DNA of 64,000 nucleotides from Lysobacterales bacterium (GCA_020442465.1 JAGRJY010000070.1:19663-83662), one strand, 5' to 3'; positions 1 to 10,842 are shown, counted from the stretch's first letter. Translations and numbers: made by a program. The notes: generated by a model from the letters alone, not told the origin.

Positions 1-340
1 GCTCGCCGAGCGCGGCGCGATCGACGCAGGCGCGCAGCGAGCGGCCGATCAGGCGCTGGATCTCGAGCGTGCGACCACCCTGCTTGCCGGCTGCCGCTTC
101 GCGATGGGTGCGGCTGTGGGTGGCGCGCGGAAGCATGCCGTACTCGGCGGTGACCCAGCCTTCACCCTTGCCGCGCAGAAAGCCGGGCACGCGGTTCTCC
201 ACGCTGGCGGTGCACAGCACCCGCGTGCCGCCCATGCTGATCAGCACCGAGCCCTCGGCATGGCGGGTGAAACCGCGCTGCAAGGTCACTGTGCGAAGTT
301 CATCGGCACGGCGGCCGCTCGGTCGGATCGCTTCGGTCAT
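1..340 (-). CDS. rph: Ribonuclease PH (partial, 3' end outside window)
   Basis: Phosphate-dependent 3'-5' exoribonuclease that trims tRNA 3' ends. Read on the minus strand from the ATG at 338-340, the protein begins [16 protein letters not shown] and continues with the RNase PH N-terminal core: a [13 protein letters not shown] segment, [12 protein letters not shown], and the [15 protein letters not shown] block that precedes the phosphate-binding region. Only about 113 residues lie in the window, roughly half of the usual 240; the rest runs off the left edge. It is divergent from yicC with about 70 bases between, an arrangement common in proteobacteria. Identification is firm from motif order; function beyond the visible part is assumed. 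Confidence 0.93.
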   Translation of the reverse strand, partial: MTEAIRPSGRRADELRTVTLQRGFTRHAEGSVLISMGGTRVLCTASVENRVPGFLRGKGEGWVTAEYGMLPRATHSRTHREAAAGKQGGRTLEIQRLIGRSLRACVDRAALGE

Positions 341-409
341 GGGGCTGGACGTGGCTCGCGGCAAAAAGGCGGCTAAGCTTAGCACCCGACTTTCGACACC
401 GGCCCCGCC

Positions 410-1270
410 ATGATCCGCAGCATGACCGCGTTTGCCGCCGCCGAGCGCAGCACGCCCTGGGGCACGTTGAGCGGTGAACTGCGTGCGGTCAATCACCGCT
501 TTCTGGAAATCTCGCCGCGCCTGCCCGAGGAACTGCGCGTGATCGAGCCGGCGCTGCGCGAGCGCATCAGTGCGCGCGTGCAGCGCGGCAAGCTCGACAT
601 CGGCTTGCGCTTTCGCGCCACGCAGCACGACGAAGAAATCCGCCTCAACGAGCCGGTGCTCGAACAGCTGGCCCGCGTGTCGGCATCCTGCCGGCCGCGC
701 TTTCCCGGCATGGTGGTGGGGCTGGCCGACGTGCTGGCGTTTCCCGGCGTGATCGAGCAGGCGCAGGTCGATTCCGAGGCGCTGCACCGCGAAGCGCTGG
801 CGCTGGTCGATGCCCTGGTCGACGAGTTCACCGCCGGCCGCGAGCGCGAGGGCGCGAAACTGTCGGCTGTGATGGGCGAGCGCCTCGACGGCATCGAAGC
901 GACCATCCTCCAGGTGCGCGGCTGGATGCCGGAGATTCGTGAGGCGCTGAAGGCGAAGTTCGCGGCCCGGCTCGACGAATGGAAGCAGACCCTCGATCCG
1001 GCGCGGGTCGAGCAGGAAGTCGTGCTGGCCCTGCAGAAGCTCGACGTCGACGAAGAGCTCGATCGGCTTGGTGTGCACGTGGCCGAGGCGCGCCGCGTGC
1101 TCGGATTGCGTGATGCGGTGGGTCGTCGGCTCGACTTCCTCATGCAGGAGTTCAATCGCGAGGCGAACACGCTCGGTTCGAAATCGGTCGACACGCGCAC
1201 GACCCAGGCTGCGGTCGACCTCAAGGTACTCATCGAGCAGCTGCGCGAGCAGGTTCAGAACATCGAATAG
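410..1270 (+). CDS. yicC: YicC family endoribonuclease
   Basis: A 286-residue protein that matches the YicC/YloC family along its length. The N-terminus ([12 protein letters not shown]) is the family's conserved MxxSMTGFG-type opening, followed by the [20 protein letters not shown] block. The C-terminus holds the diagnostic [20 protein letters not shown] segment and ends in a helical tail. YicC proteins are oligomeric endoribonucleases linked to RNA turnover and stationary-phase fitness; that role comes from the family, not from this sequence. The gene is followed after 65 bases by gmk, a common pairing, so the two are probably co-transcribed. The start is the first in-frame ATG and gives the normal family length. 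Confidence 0.95.
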   Translation: MIRSMTAFAAAERSTPWGTLSGELRAVNHRFLEISPRLPEELRVIEPALRERISARVQRGKLDIGLRFRATQHDEEIRLNEPVLEQLARVSASCRPRFPGMVVGLADVLAFPGVIEQAQVDSEALHREALALVDALVDEFTAGREREGAKLSAVMGERLDGIEATILQVRGWMPEIREALKAKFAARLDEWKQTLDPARVEQEVVLALQKLDVDEELDRLGVHVAEARRVLGLRDAVGRRLDFLMQEFNREANTLGSKSVDTRTTQAAVDLKVLIEQLREQVQNIE

Positions 1271-1335
1271 CGAGGCTGCTCGATCCGGGCAGGCGCCCGG
1301 TGCAGCACCGAAAACCGGGGGAGTGGAACATCGTC

Positions 1336-1953
1336 ATGCGCGGAAACCTGTTTATCGTCGCGGCACCCAGCGGAGCCGGCAAATCGTCGCTGGTGAATGC
1401 GGTGCTCGCGCTCGAGCCGAGTATCGCGCTGTCGATCTCGTTCACTTCGCGCGGGCCGCGCCCCGGCGAGCGCCATGCGCAGCACTATCACTTCATCAGC
1501 AAGGTCGAGTTCGAGCGCATGATCGCCGCCGGCGACTTCTTCGAGCATGCGCTGGTGCACGGTGACTACAAGGGCACCGCGCGGCAGTCGGTGGAGCCGC
1601 AGCTCGACGCCGGCAAGGACGTATTGCTGGAGATCGACTGGCAGGGCGCGCGGCAGGTGCGCGCGCGCATCCCCGAGGCCATTTCGGTGTTCATCCTGCC
1701 GCCGTCCCGCACCGCGCTCGACGAGCGCATGCGCAAGCGCGGCCAGGACACGGACGCGGTGATCGCGCAGCGGCTGGCGGCGGCGCGCGAGGAAATGTCG
1801 CACGTCGACGAGTTCGACTACGTCATCGTCAACGACGACTTCGCGCAGGCGACGATGGAGATGCGTTCGGTCTTCGTTGCGGCCCGGCTGCGCCGCGTGC
1901 AGCAGCTCGGACGACACGAACAGCTGGTGCGGACTCTGCTGCAGCAACCCTGA
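1336..1953 (+). CDS. gmk: Guanylate kinase
   Basis: Converts GMP (or dGMP) and ATP to GDP and ADP in the cytoplasm. The protein of 205 residues starts MRGNLFIVAAPSGAGKSS, containing the P-loop at about residues 11-18. It continues with the GMP-binding SISFTSRGPRPGE region, EFERMIAAGDFFEHALVHGDYKGT, and the DVLLEIDWQGARQV segment. I chose the ATG at 1336 over an in-frame start at 1300 because family members begin two to four residues before the first beta strand. The purine-rich stretch at about 1317-1323 could serve as a distant ribosome-binding site. Adjacent to rpoZ and spoT in a conserved neighbourhood (gmk-rpoZ-spoT-recG), although here a 355-base gap separates gmk from rpoZ. Confidence 0.96.
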   Translation: MRGNLFIVAAPSGAGKSSLVNAVLALEPSIALSISFTSRGPRPGERHAQHYHFISKVEFERMIAAGDFFEHALVHGDYKGTARQSVEPQLDAGKDVLLEIDWQGARQVRARIPEAISVFILPPSRTALDERMRKRGQDTDAVIAQRLAAAREEMSHVDEFDYVIVNDDFAQATMEMRSVFVAARLRRVQQLGRHEQLVRTLLQQP

Positions 1954-1999
1954 TCGGCCGCCCCGGCAGTCGGCACGGCACGCCCTGCCGAGGCTCGGG

Positions 2000-2090
2000 T
2001 GTGGGACGGGAGCGAACTTCCTCCTGCCGGGAGCGTTTCGTTGGGTGCCTTACCGTTGGGCGCCGTAGCAGGGGATTCATCCCCGACCGC
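2000..2090. repeat. REP-like intergenic hairpin cluster
   Basis: Contains the palindrome GGGGATTCATCCCC at 2071-2084 and, upstream, a GAGCGAACTT word of the kind seen in dispersed extragenic palindromes of Xanthomonadales and Pseudomonas. Only one copy is in the window, so calling it a repeat family member is inference. Confidence 0.35.
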
Positions 2091-2233
2091 AGCGCCAGAG
2101 CCGGCTCGGCAACCTTCATGGCCCTGCCAACGCATGATCTGAAGCCATATAAATCAATCGGATACGCGGGTTCTCGCGGGTCGTCCCGGGCCTCGAATCG
2201 CGTCCAGCTCCCGCTGCGGGCCGGTCGGGAAGA

Positions 2234-2263
2234 TTGCTTCAGGCCGCCACCAGCCCGTACACT
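2234..2263 (+). promoter_or_regulatory. Candidate sigma-70 promoter of rpoZ
   Basis: TTGCTT at 2234-2239 and TACACT at 2258-2263, separated by 18 bases, lie about 45 bases upstream of the rpoZ ATG. The hexamers match the consensus in four of six positions each. It would allow rpoZ-spoT expression independent of gmk. Confidence 0.35.
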
Positions 2264-2308
2264 GCGCGGTTCCTGATTGTGTCTGCCCGTATCGAGGCGA
2301 GGAAATTC

Positions 2309-2602
2309 ATGGCGCGTGTAACCGTCGAAGATTGTCTGGAAGTGGTCGACAACCGCTTCGAACTGGTGGTGATGGCCTCCAAGCGAGCCCGTCAGCTGGC
2401 CAAGGGTGCGCAGTCCGCACTCGAAGGTGCGGAAAGCGAAGACAAGCCGACCGTGCTGGCGCTGCGCGAGATCGCCGCGCGCAAGGTGGATCAGGCCCTG
2501 ATCGACGAAGTCGAGCGCCAGGAGCGCGAGCGCGCCGAGCGCGAAGCGCTGGAATGGGCCGCCGCGGAAGTCGACGACGATTTGTCGAAGGGCGACGATT
2601 GA
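2309..2602 (+). CDS. rpoZ: DNA-directed RNA polymerase omega subunit
   Basis: Small RNA polymerase subunit that helps assemble the beta' subunit and forms part of a ppGpp-binding site in proteobacteria. The 97-residue product begins [33 protein letters not shown], the near-invariant omega N-terminus, and has the conserved [15 protein letters not shown] helix around residues 47-61 followed by an acidic tail. An upstream in-frame start would add 25 residues without family support. The ATG at 2309 lies after the purine-rich GAGGCGAGGAAA stretch. Followed by a strong terminator and then spoT. Confidence 0.97.
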   Translation: MARVTVEDCLEVVDNRFELVVMASKRARQLAKGAQSALEGAESEDKPTVLALREIAARKVDQALIDEVERQERERAEREALEWAAAEVDDDLSKGDD

Positions 2603-2660
2603 TCGCCGGCTGGAGCATGACTCCCTGTCCGCAGACTTGAGCGCGGGCAGTCAGCAGAGA

Positions 2661-2692
2661 GGCGCGTCGCGGGACGCGCCTTTCGCGTTTTT
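2661..2692 (+). terminator. Rho-independent terminator after rpoZ
   Basis: Eight-base-pair GC stem (2661-2668 with 2673-2680), four-base loop GCGG, then a T-rich tail ending in five Ts at 2688-2692. It lies 58 bases past the rpoZ stop. Confidence 0.8.
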
Positions 2693-2892
2693 GGGGTCTG
2701 CGGCGGCTCGACCGCCCGGCCACCTTGCAGGTCGGTCAGTGACCTCGGCTCCGAGGCGCACGCATCGAGCTGTTCGACCCGCGCGGCGGCGAGGTGGTGC
2801 TGATCCGTGGTGCTGATCCGGCTGTCCGCGCCGCGCAACCCTCCGCACCCGCGCCGATTGCCGCCCGACGACGGGCTGCGTAGTCTTGGGTC

Positions 2893-5070
2893 ATGTCTGC
2901 TGCTGTGCCCAAGAAGGCCGCCTCGGCGGCCCTGCTCGACCCCGTGCCCGAGGCGGCGGGCGAGCTGCTGCGCGTGGTGGCGTCGTATCTGCCCGACGAG
3001 CAGGTCGAACGCGTGCGCCACGCCTACCTCGTCGGTGCGGCCGCGCATGACGGGCAGAAGCGCAAGAGTGGGGAGCCGTACATCACCCATCCGCTCGCGG
3101 TCTCGGGCATTCTCGCCGAGCTGAAGCTCGACGTCGAAACCTTGTGTGCAGCGATTCTGCACGACACCCTGGAAGACACCGCGCTCGGTCGCGACATGCT
3201 GGTGGCCGAGTTCGGCGAGCCGGTGGCGGCCCTGGTCGACGCCGTGACCAAGCTGGACAAGCTGGACTTCCGCGACCGCTTCGAAGCCGCCGCGGAGAGC
3301 TTCCGCAAGATGATGCTGGCGATGGCCAGCGACTTGCGCGTGATCCTGATCAAGCTGGCCGACCGTCTGCACAACATGCGCACGATCGAGGCGATGAGCC
3401 ACGATTCGCGGCGCCGGATCGCGCGCGAGACGCTGGACATCTACGCCCCGATCGCGCAGCGCCTGGGCATGAACAGCATCAAGGCGGAACTGCAGGATCT
3501 GGGCTTCTCTGCGCTGTTTCCCTATCGCCACGCCACCATCGCCAGGCGCATCCGCACCCAGCCGGTGCTGCGCCGCGAGAACATGGTCAACATCCAGTCC
3601 TCGCTCGAGCGTCGACTCGACGACGAAGGGATCTCGCACCGCGTCGTGGGTCGGGTGAAGTCGCCGTACAGCGTCTACACCAAGATGCGGCTCGAGCACA
3701 AAAGCTTCGATCAGGTCATGGACGTGTTCGGTTTTCGCGTCGTCGTGCCGAAGGTGATGGAGTGCTACCACGCGCTCGGCGCCGTGCACGGCTTGTTCAA
3801 GCCGCTCGACGCGCGCTTCCGCGACTTCATTGCGATCCCGAAGGCGAATGGCTACCAGTCGCTGCACACGGTGCTGTTCAGTCCGTTCGGTTCGCCCATC
3901 GAGGTGCAGATCCGCACCGAAGAGATGGACCTGATCGCTGAACGCGGCATCGCCGCGCATTGGATGTACAAGACCGGTGACCGGGCCTCGTCCGGTGGCG
4001 CCCAGGCGCGCGCGCAGGACTGGCTGCGCGACCTGCTGGAGAGCCAGTCGGGCACGCGATCGTCGACCGAGTTTCTCGAGAACGTGAAGGTTGACCTGTT
4101 TCCCGACGAGGTCTACCTGTTCACGCCCAAGGGCGATATCCGCGCCTTGCCGCGCAACGCCACGGTGCTGGATTTCGCCTACGCTGTGCATACCGATGTC
4201 GGTGACCACGCGGTGGCGGCTCGGGTCGACAAGAAGCTGGTGCCGTTGCGCACCCGGCTGAGCAACGGCCAGACGGTCGAGATCATCACTGCGCCTTCCG
4301 CTTCGCCAAGCCCCGGCTGGCTGGAGTTCGTGGTGTCGAGCAAGGCGCGCACGGCGATTCGCCACTACCTGAAGCATCTGCAGCACGAAGACGCGGTGCA
4401 GCTTGGTCACCGCATGCTCGATCGCGCGCTCGCCGCGCTGCGCTTTTCGCTCGATCGGGTCGCGCCCGACCGGCTGGAGAAGTACCTCACCGACGCGCGA
4501 TTCCGCCGGCTGGAGGAACTGCTGGCCGACATCGCGATGGGCAATCGCATGCCGCAGCAGGTCGCTGCGGCGCTGCTGCAGGGCGACGAGGCAGTGCCGC
4601 GTGAGCACAAGTCGGGGCGCTTGGCCGACGGCGAGCAGATCCTGATCAGCGGCACCGAGCGCGGTGTGGTCAGCTTCGCCAACTGCTGTCATCCGGTGCC
4701 GGGCGACGACATCCTCGGCTATCTCACCTCGGGCAAGGGCATCGTGGTGCATCGGCTCGAATGCGCCAACGTGCCGGAGTACCGCAAGTCGCCCGAGCGG
4801 CTGGTGGCGATGGGTTGGGACAGCAACGTCGAAGGCCACTACCGTGCCATCCTGCGCGCCGAAGTCGACAATCGCCCTGGCGTGCTCGCGCAGGTCGCGG
4901 CCGCCATCGCCGAGGCGCAGTCGAACATCGACAACGTCGAGTACCAGGAGCGCGACCTGCACATGGCGGTGATGCACTTCGGCATCGAAGTCAGCCATCG
5001 CAAGCACCTGGCCGACGTGATCCGTCGGGTGCGGCGGCTCAAGGTCGTCCACGGCGTCGGTCGACTCTGA
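2893..5070 (+). CDS. spoT: Bifunctional (p)ppGpp synthetase/hydrolase SpoT
   Basis: Controls the stringent-response alarmones: hydrolyses (p)ppGpp and, more weakly, makes it. The 725 residues show the full RSH layout. The HD hydrolase domain has its HDTLEDT metal motif at about residues 90-96. The synthetase domain has SPYSVYTKM near 257-266 and the YQSLHT and VEIQIRTEEMD-like segments. A TGS domain starts near 399 (VDLFPDEVYLFTPKG), followed by the zinc-finger-like/helical region with CCHPVPGDDI, and a C-terminal ACT domain covers roughly 650-725. The intact hydrolase motif marks it as SpoT rather than RelA. The gene sits between rpoZ and ridA/recG, as in many gammaproteobacteria. The ATG at 2893 follows a GTAGTCTTGGGTC leader without a strong Shine-Dalgarno. 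Confidence 0.96.
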   Translation: MSAAVPKKAASAALLDPVPEAAGELLRVVASYLPDEQVERVRHAYLVGAAAHDGQKRKSGEPYITHPLAVSGILAELKLDVETLCAAILHDTLEDTALGRDMLVAEFGEPVAALVDAVTKLDKLDFRDRFEAAAESFRKMMLAMASDLRVILIKLADRLHNMRTIEAMSHDSRRRIARETLDIYAPIAQRLGMNSIKAELQDLGFSALFPYRHATIARRIRTQPVLRRENMVNIQSSLERRLDDEGISHRVVGRVKSPYSVYTKMRLEHKSFDQVMDVFGFRVVVPKVMECYHALGAVHGLFKPLDARFRDFIAIPKANGYQSLHTVLFSPFGSPIEVQIRTEEMDLIAERGIAAHWMYKTGDRASSGGAQARAQDWLRDLLESQSGTRSSTEFLENVKVDLFPDEVYLFTPKGDIRALPRNATVLDFAYAVHTDVGDHAVAARVDKKLVPLRTRLSNGQTVEIITAPSASPSPGWLEFVVSSKARTAIRHYLKHLQHEDAVQLGHRMLDRALAALRFSLDRVAPDRLEKYLTDARFRRLEELLADIAMGNRMPQQVAAALLQGDEAVPREHKSGRLADGEQILISGTERGVVSFANCCHPVPGDDILGYLTSGKGIVVHRLECANVPEYRKSPERLVAMGWDSNVEGHYRAILRAEVDNRPGVLAQVAAAIAEAQSNIDNVEYQERDLHMAVMHFGIEVSHRKHLADVIRRVRRLKVVHGVGRL

Positions 5071-5214
5071 GCTGATTGCTCCTTCAGCGCGGCAGGCCGT
5101 GGCGCCGGCTTTCGTCCGTTCGCGCGCTGGGATATCCCGCGCGCAGCTGGCATGCTTGGCGCCGCGCGCGAGTACCGCATCCCTGCGCCGACCCATCCAG
5201 CCGACGGAGTGAAC

Positions 5215-5598
5215 ATGCCCCGAATTGCCCTGCACAGCGATCAGGCCCCCGCGGCGATCGGTCCGTACTCCCAGGCGGTGCGCGCCGGGCAGACGGTGTA
5301 CTTCTCCGGGCAGATCCCGCTCGACCCCGCCTCGGGCGAACTGGTGGCCGGTGACATCGCGGCGCAGACCCACCGTATCTTCAAGAACCTCGCTGCGGTG
5401 GCCGAATCGGCGGGCGGCAGCCTGGCCGACGTGGTTCGCATCGGCATCTACCTGACCGACCTGGGCAATTTCGCTGCGGTCAATGCGGTGATGGCCGAGT
5501 ACTTCGATGCGCCGTATCCGGCGCGGTCGACGATCGAGGTATCAGGCTTGCCGAAAGGGGCCCAGGTGGAGATCGACGCCGTGATGGTGCTCGGTTGA
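5215..5598 (+). CDS. ridA: RidA family reactive enamine/imine deaminase
   Basis: Hydrolyses reactive 2-aminoacrylate and related enamines/imines released by PLP enzymes such as threonine dehydratase, protecting PLP-dependent enzymes. The 127-residue product has the family hallmarks: an APAAIGPYSQAV opening, VYFSGQIPLDP near residues 30-40, QTHRIFKNLAAVAESAGGSL, and the active-site arginine in ARSTIEVSGLPKGAQVEIDAV near the C-terminus. The ATG at 5215 is preceded by GGAG with a five-base spacing, which favours it over an in-frame upstream start at 5152. It lies between spoT and recG, the same position as in E. coli relatives. The ilvA gene about 41 kb away encodes an enzyme whose by-product RidA detoxifies. 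Confidence 0.95.
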   Translation: MPRIALHSDQAPAAIGPYSQAVRAGQTVYFSGQIPLDPASGELVAGDIAAQTHRIFKNLAAVAESAGGSLADVVRIGIYLTDLGNFAAVNAVMAEYFDAPYPARSTIEVSGLPKGAQVEIDAVMVLG

Positions 5599-5674
5599 CC
5601 CGAAGCGGGTGAAGCGACGCGGCGGCAGCGGCAGGACGCGCTCCCCGGTGCCGCCGGCGCAGGGTGACGCGTCG

Positions 5675-7810
5675 ATGGCGGAACGATCCGTTCGTCGCGG
5701 GCGGTTACCTGCATTGGCGCAGGACGCAGCTTCCGGGGTCGGTTCGGCATCGTCCCTGACCTTGCCGGGCATTGGTCCGCGCAGCCTGGAGAAGCTCGCC
5801 GCAGCGGGCATTCGCGAGCTGTCGGATCTGTGGTTCCACCTCCCACTGCGCTACGAGGACCGCACCCGGCTGACCGCGATCGACCAGCTGATGCACGGTT
5901 CGCCGGCGCAGTGTCTCGGGCGGGTGGCGCAGGTGGAGCGTGGGTTCCGCTTCCGGCCGCAGCTGCGGGTGGCGATCGTCGACGAATCGGGCCTCAACCT
6001 GACGTTGCGCTTCTTCCATTTCCGCGGCAGCCAGGCGCAACAGTTCGTGGTCGGACGGCGGGTGCTCGCGTTCGGTGAGCCGCGCGGCGGGCTGATCGGT
6101 TTCGAGATGGTGCACCCCAGCTATCGCCTGCTCGGTGATGATGAAGACGTCGTGCTCGGCGAGGCGCTGGATCCCGTCTATCCGGCTGTGGCGGGCGTCG
6201 GCCCGGCGACGCTACGGCGCTGGATCGACGCCGCGCTGCAGCGATTGGATGAGCACGCCCTGCGCGAATGGGTCAGCGCCGAGCTGCTGCCCGACGCGAT
6301 GCGCGGTTCGATCGCGCGTGCGCTGCACACCGTCCATCGTCCGCCGCGCGACGCCGACGTCCATGCCTTGCGCACGGGCACCCATCCGGCCCAGCGCCGG
6401 CTGCAGTTCGAGGAATTGCTGGCCCATCAGCTGAGTCTGCTGTTGCAGCGCGCGCACGCGCGATCACGCGGCGCGCCCGCGCTCGACGCCGGCGGCGTGC
6501 TGGCCCAGCGCCTCCTGCGCAGCCTGCCGTTCACGCTCACCGCAGCGCAACGACGTGTCGTGGACGAGCTGGGCGCAGACTTGCGTCGCGACGTGCCGAT
6601 GTTGCGACTGGTGCAGGGGGACGTCGGCAGCGGCAAGACCATCGTGGCGGCGCTGGCCGCCGCGCAGGCCATCGAAGGCGGGTTCCAGGTCGCCCTGGTC
6701 GCGCCGACCGAGATTCTCGCCGAGCAGCACGCGAAGTCGTTCCGCGACTGGTTCTCGCCGCTCGGCGTCGAGGTGGCCTGGCTGTCGGGCAAGGTGAAGG
6801 GTGCCGCGCGCAAGGCCGCCCTCGGCGCGATTGAGCGGGGTGACTGCAGCATGGCCGTCGGCACTCATGCCCTGTTCCAGGGCGAGGTGCGTTTCGATCG
6901 CCTCGGTCTGGTGATCGTCGACGAGCAGCACCGCTTCGGCGTGCATCAGCGCCTGTCGCTGCGCGACAAGGGACGCAGCGGCGAGCGTCTGCCGCACCAG
7001 ATGGTGATGACGGCGACGCCGATCCCGCGCACGCTGGCCATGGCCGCCTACGCCGATCTCGATGTTTCGCGCATCGACGAGCTGCCGCCGGGACGCACGC
7101 CGGTGCGCACCAGTGTGATCGGCATGAGTCGCCGCGAAGAGGTGATGCAGCGCATTCGTGGTGCCTGCGCCGCCGGTACCCAGGCGTACTGGGTCTGCAC
7201 CCTGATCGACGACAGCGAGGAAGTGCGCGCGCAGGCGGCGGAGACGACCTTTCGGGATCTCTGCGCCGTGCTCGAACCGCTGCGCGTCGCCCTCGTGCAC
7301 GGACGCCTGAAGCCAGCCGAGAAGCAGGCGACCATGGATGCCTTTCGGGCCGGTGCGGTCGACGTGTTGGTGGCCACCACGGTGATCGAGGTGGGCGTCG
7401 ATGTGCCCAACGCGTCACTGATGGTGATCGAGAATGCCGAGCGTCTCGGACTCTCGCAGCTGCACCAGCTGCGCGGTCGTGTCGGCCGCGGCGCTGCGGC
7501 GTCCGACTGCGTGCTGCTGTACCAGGGGCCGCTGTCCGAAGCCGGCAAGGCGCGCCTGCAGATCATGCGTGAAACCCAGGATGGCTTCGTGATCGCCGAG
7601 CAGGATCTCGCCCTGCGCGGCCCCGGCGAGCTGCTGGGTACGCGGCAGACTGGCCTGGCGCAGATGCGCATCGCGGACCTCATGCGTGACGCCGACCTGC
7701 TCGATGGCGTGGCCGCGGCGGCATCCTCGATCGTCGAGCAAGATCCCGAAGCCGGACAGGCATTGATCCGACGCTGGATCGGCCAGGCGGTGCGGTACGC
7801 TGACGTCTGA
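5675..7810 (+). CDS. recG: ATP-dependent DNA helicase RecG
   Basis: Junction-specific helicase that reverses stalled replication forks and processes Holliday junctions. The 711-residue product has the RecG wedge domain with LPLRYEDRTRL (about residues 58-68), the Walker A segment GDVGSGKT, the DEQHRFGVHQR motif II block, TATPIPRTLAM, and the helicase C motifs VGVDVPNASLMVIENAERLGLSQLHQLRGRVGRG. The C-terminal RGPGELLGTRQTG (TRG motif) is specific to RecG. The start is uncertain: an in-frame GTG at 5609 would add 22 low-complexity residues; the ATG at 5675 gives the usual family length. Downstream gene is a nucleoside hydrolase after 30 bases. Confidence 0.95.
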   Translation: MAERSVRRGRLPALAQDAASGVGSASSLTLPGIGPRSLEKLAAAGIRELSDLWFHLPLRYEDRTRLTAIDQLMHGSPAQCLGRVAQVERGFRFRPQLRVAIVDESGLNLTLRFFHFRGSQAQQFVVGRRVLAFGEPRGGLIGFEMVHPSYRLLGDDEDVVLGEALDPVYPAVAGVGPATLRRWIDAALQRLDEHALREWVSAELLPDAMRGSIARALHTVHRPPRDADVHALRTGTHPAQRRLQFEELLAHQLSLLLQRAHARSRGAPALDAGGVLAQRLLRSLPFTLTAAQRRVVDELGADLRRDVPMLRLVQGDVGSGKTIVAALAAAQAIEGGFQVALVAPTEILAEQHAKSFRDWFSPLGVEVAWLSGKVKGAARKAALGAIERGDCSMAVGTHALFQGEVRFDRLGLVIVDEQHRFGVHQRLSLRDKGRSGERLPHQMVMTATPIPRTLAMAAYADLDVSRIDELPPGRTPVRTSVIGMSRREEVMQRIRGACAAGTQAYWVCTLIDDSEEVRAQAAETTFRDLCAVLEPLRVALVHGRLKPAEKQATMDAFRAGAVDVLVATTVIEVGVDVPNASLMVIENAERLGLSQLHQLRGRVGRGAAASDCVLLYQGPLSEAGKARLQIMRETQDGFVIAEQDLALRGPGELLGTRQTGLAQMRIADLMRDADLLDGVAAAASSIVEQDPEAGQALIRRWIGQAVRYADV

Positions 7811-7840
7811 AGACACACAGGACCCGGAGTCACCATCCCC

Positions 7841-8776
7841 ATGTCATCCATCCCCCTGCTGATCGACACCGATCCGGGCGTCGACGACGCGCTTGCCATC
7901 CTGATGGCGCTGCGTCATGCACAGCATCGCGTGGTCGCGCTGACCATCGCCGCCGGCAACGTCGGCTTGGAACACACCGTGCGCAACGCGCGCTCGCTGG
8001 TGGATATCGCCGGTTCGGCGACACCCATCTTTCCCGGCTGTCCTGCGCCGCTGCTGCATGCGGCCGAGGATGCGGCCTTCGTGCATGGGCAGGATGGGTT
8101 CGGAGACGTCGCCCTGCCCGAGCCATCGACCCGGGTCGAGTCGGAGCACGCTGCGCTCGCTATGCTTCGCCTCAGTCACGAGCACGCCGGCGCCCTGACC
8201 ATGGTGATGCTCGGGCCGCTGACCAATCTTGCGCTGGCGCTGAAGCTCGATCCGACCTTGCCGGGCAGGGTGCCGCGTCTGCTGATCATGGGTGGCGCGG
8301 TGAACCTGCGCGGCAACACCAGCGTGGCCGCGGAGTTCAATGTGGCTTTCGACCCCGAGGCGGCGCGCATCGTGTTCGAGAACTGGCCGCAGTTCGACCT
8401 GCTCGACTGGGAGGCCACGCTCGCGCACCCGCTGGAGTTCGACGACATGGCGGCTTGGTGCGCGGCAGGCGGCACGGTGGGCGATTTCTATGCGCGCATT
8501 TCGGAGAAGACGCGCCATTGGGTGCGCAGCCAGCCCTTCGGCCGGCACTGGCACTCGGCGGACGGCCTGGCCATGGCCGCGGCGCTGGAGCCCGACGCGA
8601 TCGAGGCCGCCGAGACGCATGCAGTCGTGGTGGAGACCGAGGGCAGGGCGTGTCGTGGGGCAACGGTGGTTGATTGGAAAGATCGCTCCGGCGCGCGTCG
8701 CCAGGCCCGCATCGTGCAGCGCTACAGCCAGTCGCGGTACACCGCGCTGGTGGCGATGGCGCTCGGCGCGGGGTGA
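7841..8776 (+). CDS. Nucleoside hydrolase (IunH/RihC family)
   Basis: Cleaves the N-glycosidic bond of nucleosides for base and ribose salvage. The 311-residue protein begins with the calcium- and ribose-binding signature [13 protein letters not shown] at about residues 8-20. It carries the conserved HGQDGFGDV block near 84-92, [18 protein letters not shown] around 148-165, and the late [14 protein letters not shown] segment with the DxxA/H pair near 234-247. All calcium-ligand aspartates and the asparagines expected of the family are visible. Substrate range (purine, pyrimidine or general) cannot be read from the sequence. It lies 30 bases after recG in the same direction and may be co-transcribed. 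Confidence 0.92.
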   Translation: MSSIPLLIDTDPGVDDALAILMALRHAQHRVVALTIAAGNVGLEHTVRNARSLVDIAGSATPIFPGCPAPLLHAAEDAAFVHGQDGFGDVALPEPSTRVESEHAALAMLRLSHEHAGALTMVMLGPLTNLALALKLDPTLPGRVPRLLIMGGAVNLRGNTSVAAEFNVAFDPEAARIVFENWPQFDLLDWEATLAHPLEFDDMAAWCAAGGTVGDFYARISEKTRHWVRSQPFGRHWHSADGLAMAAALEPDAIEAAETHAVVVETEGRACRGATVVDWKDRSGARRQARIVQRYSQSRYTALVAMALGAG

Positions 8777-8901
8777 CGGTGCGGAGCCGCGGCCGAATCA
8801 GCGCTGTTGCATGGGGGCGTGATTCCGCGCTAAACTTGCGCTCTTTTCCTCGGCCGTTACCCAACGGCTCGCATCAGGGCTCGATGCCCGCAGGATCCGC
8901 C

Positions 8902-9147
8902 ATGAAAGCCGACATCCATCCGAAGTACAACGAAGTCGTGTTCCAGGACGTTTCGTCCGACTTCTCGTTCCTGACCCGCTCGACCCTGAGCAGCAAGGAG
9001 ACGATCAAGTGGGAAGACGGTAACGAATACCCGCTGATCAAGGTGGAAATCTCCTCCGCCTCGCACCCGTTCTACACGGGCAAGCACAAGATCATGGACA
9101 CCAGCGGCCGCGTCGACAAGTTCCGCCGCCGTTACGCGCAGAAGTAA
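8902..9147 (+). CDS. rpmE2: Ribosomal protein L31 type B (zinc-free form)
   Basis: Large-subunit protein at the subunit bridge. The 81-residue product starts [16 protein letters not shown] and has the type B pattern ([33 protein letters not shown]) with the roughly ten-residue insertion that distinguishes type B from type A. It has no cysteines, so it is the C-minus, zinc-independent version. In many bacteria this form is an alternative paralogue used under zinc starvation; in Xanthomonadales it may be the main copy. The ATG at 8902 was chosen because upstream in-frame codons have no family counterpart. A strong terminator follows. Confidence 0.96.
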   Translation: MKADIHPKYNEVVFQDVSSDFSFLTRSTLSSKETIKWEDGNEYPLIKVEISSASHPFYTGKHKIMDTSGRVDKFRRRYAQK

Positions 9148-9206
9148 GCGCGGCGCCGAGAGGCGCAGGGCCGGCCTGGTCGCCGGCTTCGTTTGAAAGT
9201 CCAGCT

Positions 9207-9231
9207 ACGGCCCGGTTTTCCGGGCCGTTTT
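9207..9231 (+). terminator. Rho-independent terminator after rpmE2
   Basis: Nine-base-pair stem (9207-9215 with 9220-9228) around a TTTT loop, followed by TTTT from 9228. It lies 59 bases past the rpmE2 stop. Confidence 0.82.
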
Positions 9232-9546
9232 GCGTGGCCGGGCACGGGTCGGGAAGCCGTGGGATGCCACTTCCCGCGCGCTTCGCCCAAGCGCAGGCGC
9301 GACTGCGGCGTGCGTCGATAGGGCGTGCGTGGAAAGAGTGTTTGTCCAGATCGGGCAGTCTGTTCCAAGCCACCCTGGCCGCGGGCCTGTCGCCTCGTCG
9401 CCGGCACTGATCCTCACTGCCCGGCGACGGCCGCCTATGCGATACTTCGCGCCTTCCCGGTGGAGTGCAGACGAGCAAATCGCGCACCAAGCGCGGACTG
9501 CCGATCGCCCCGCCGATCCGTCCTGCGTCATGACAAGGAGTGTGCC
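9232..9546 (+). other. 315-base upstream region of gltA
   Basis: No gene supported. A TGCGATACT word at about 9437-9445 resembles an extended -10 element for gltA, but no matching -35 is clear. The last bases carry the gltA ribosome-binding site. Confidence 0.4.

Positions 9547-10842
<1,296 letters not shown>

Larger units (their letters stand above)
1954..2308 (+). other. 355-base intergenic region between gmk and rpoZ
   Basis: No convincing gene. It holds a REP-like stretch rich in short inverted repeats (about 2000-2090), an AT-rich patch around 2147-2160 that stands out from the GC-rich surroundings, and a plausible promoter for rpoZ near 2234-2263. Confidence 0.6.

Noticed and set aside
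2795..2820. Perfect tandem duplication of the 13-base unit TGGTGCTGATCCG
   Set aside because: Only two copies in an intergenic region upstream of spoT and no associated signal; probably replication slippage.
2491..5373. 960-codon open frame on the minus strand
   Set aside because: It is antisense to spoT and ridA, with a His/Arg/Val-rich composition typical of the mirror frame of a high-GC gene; no family resemblance.
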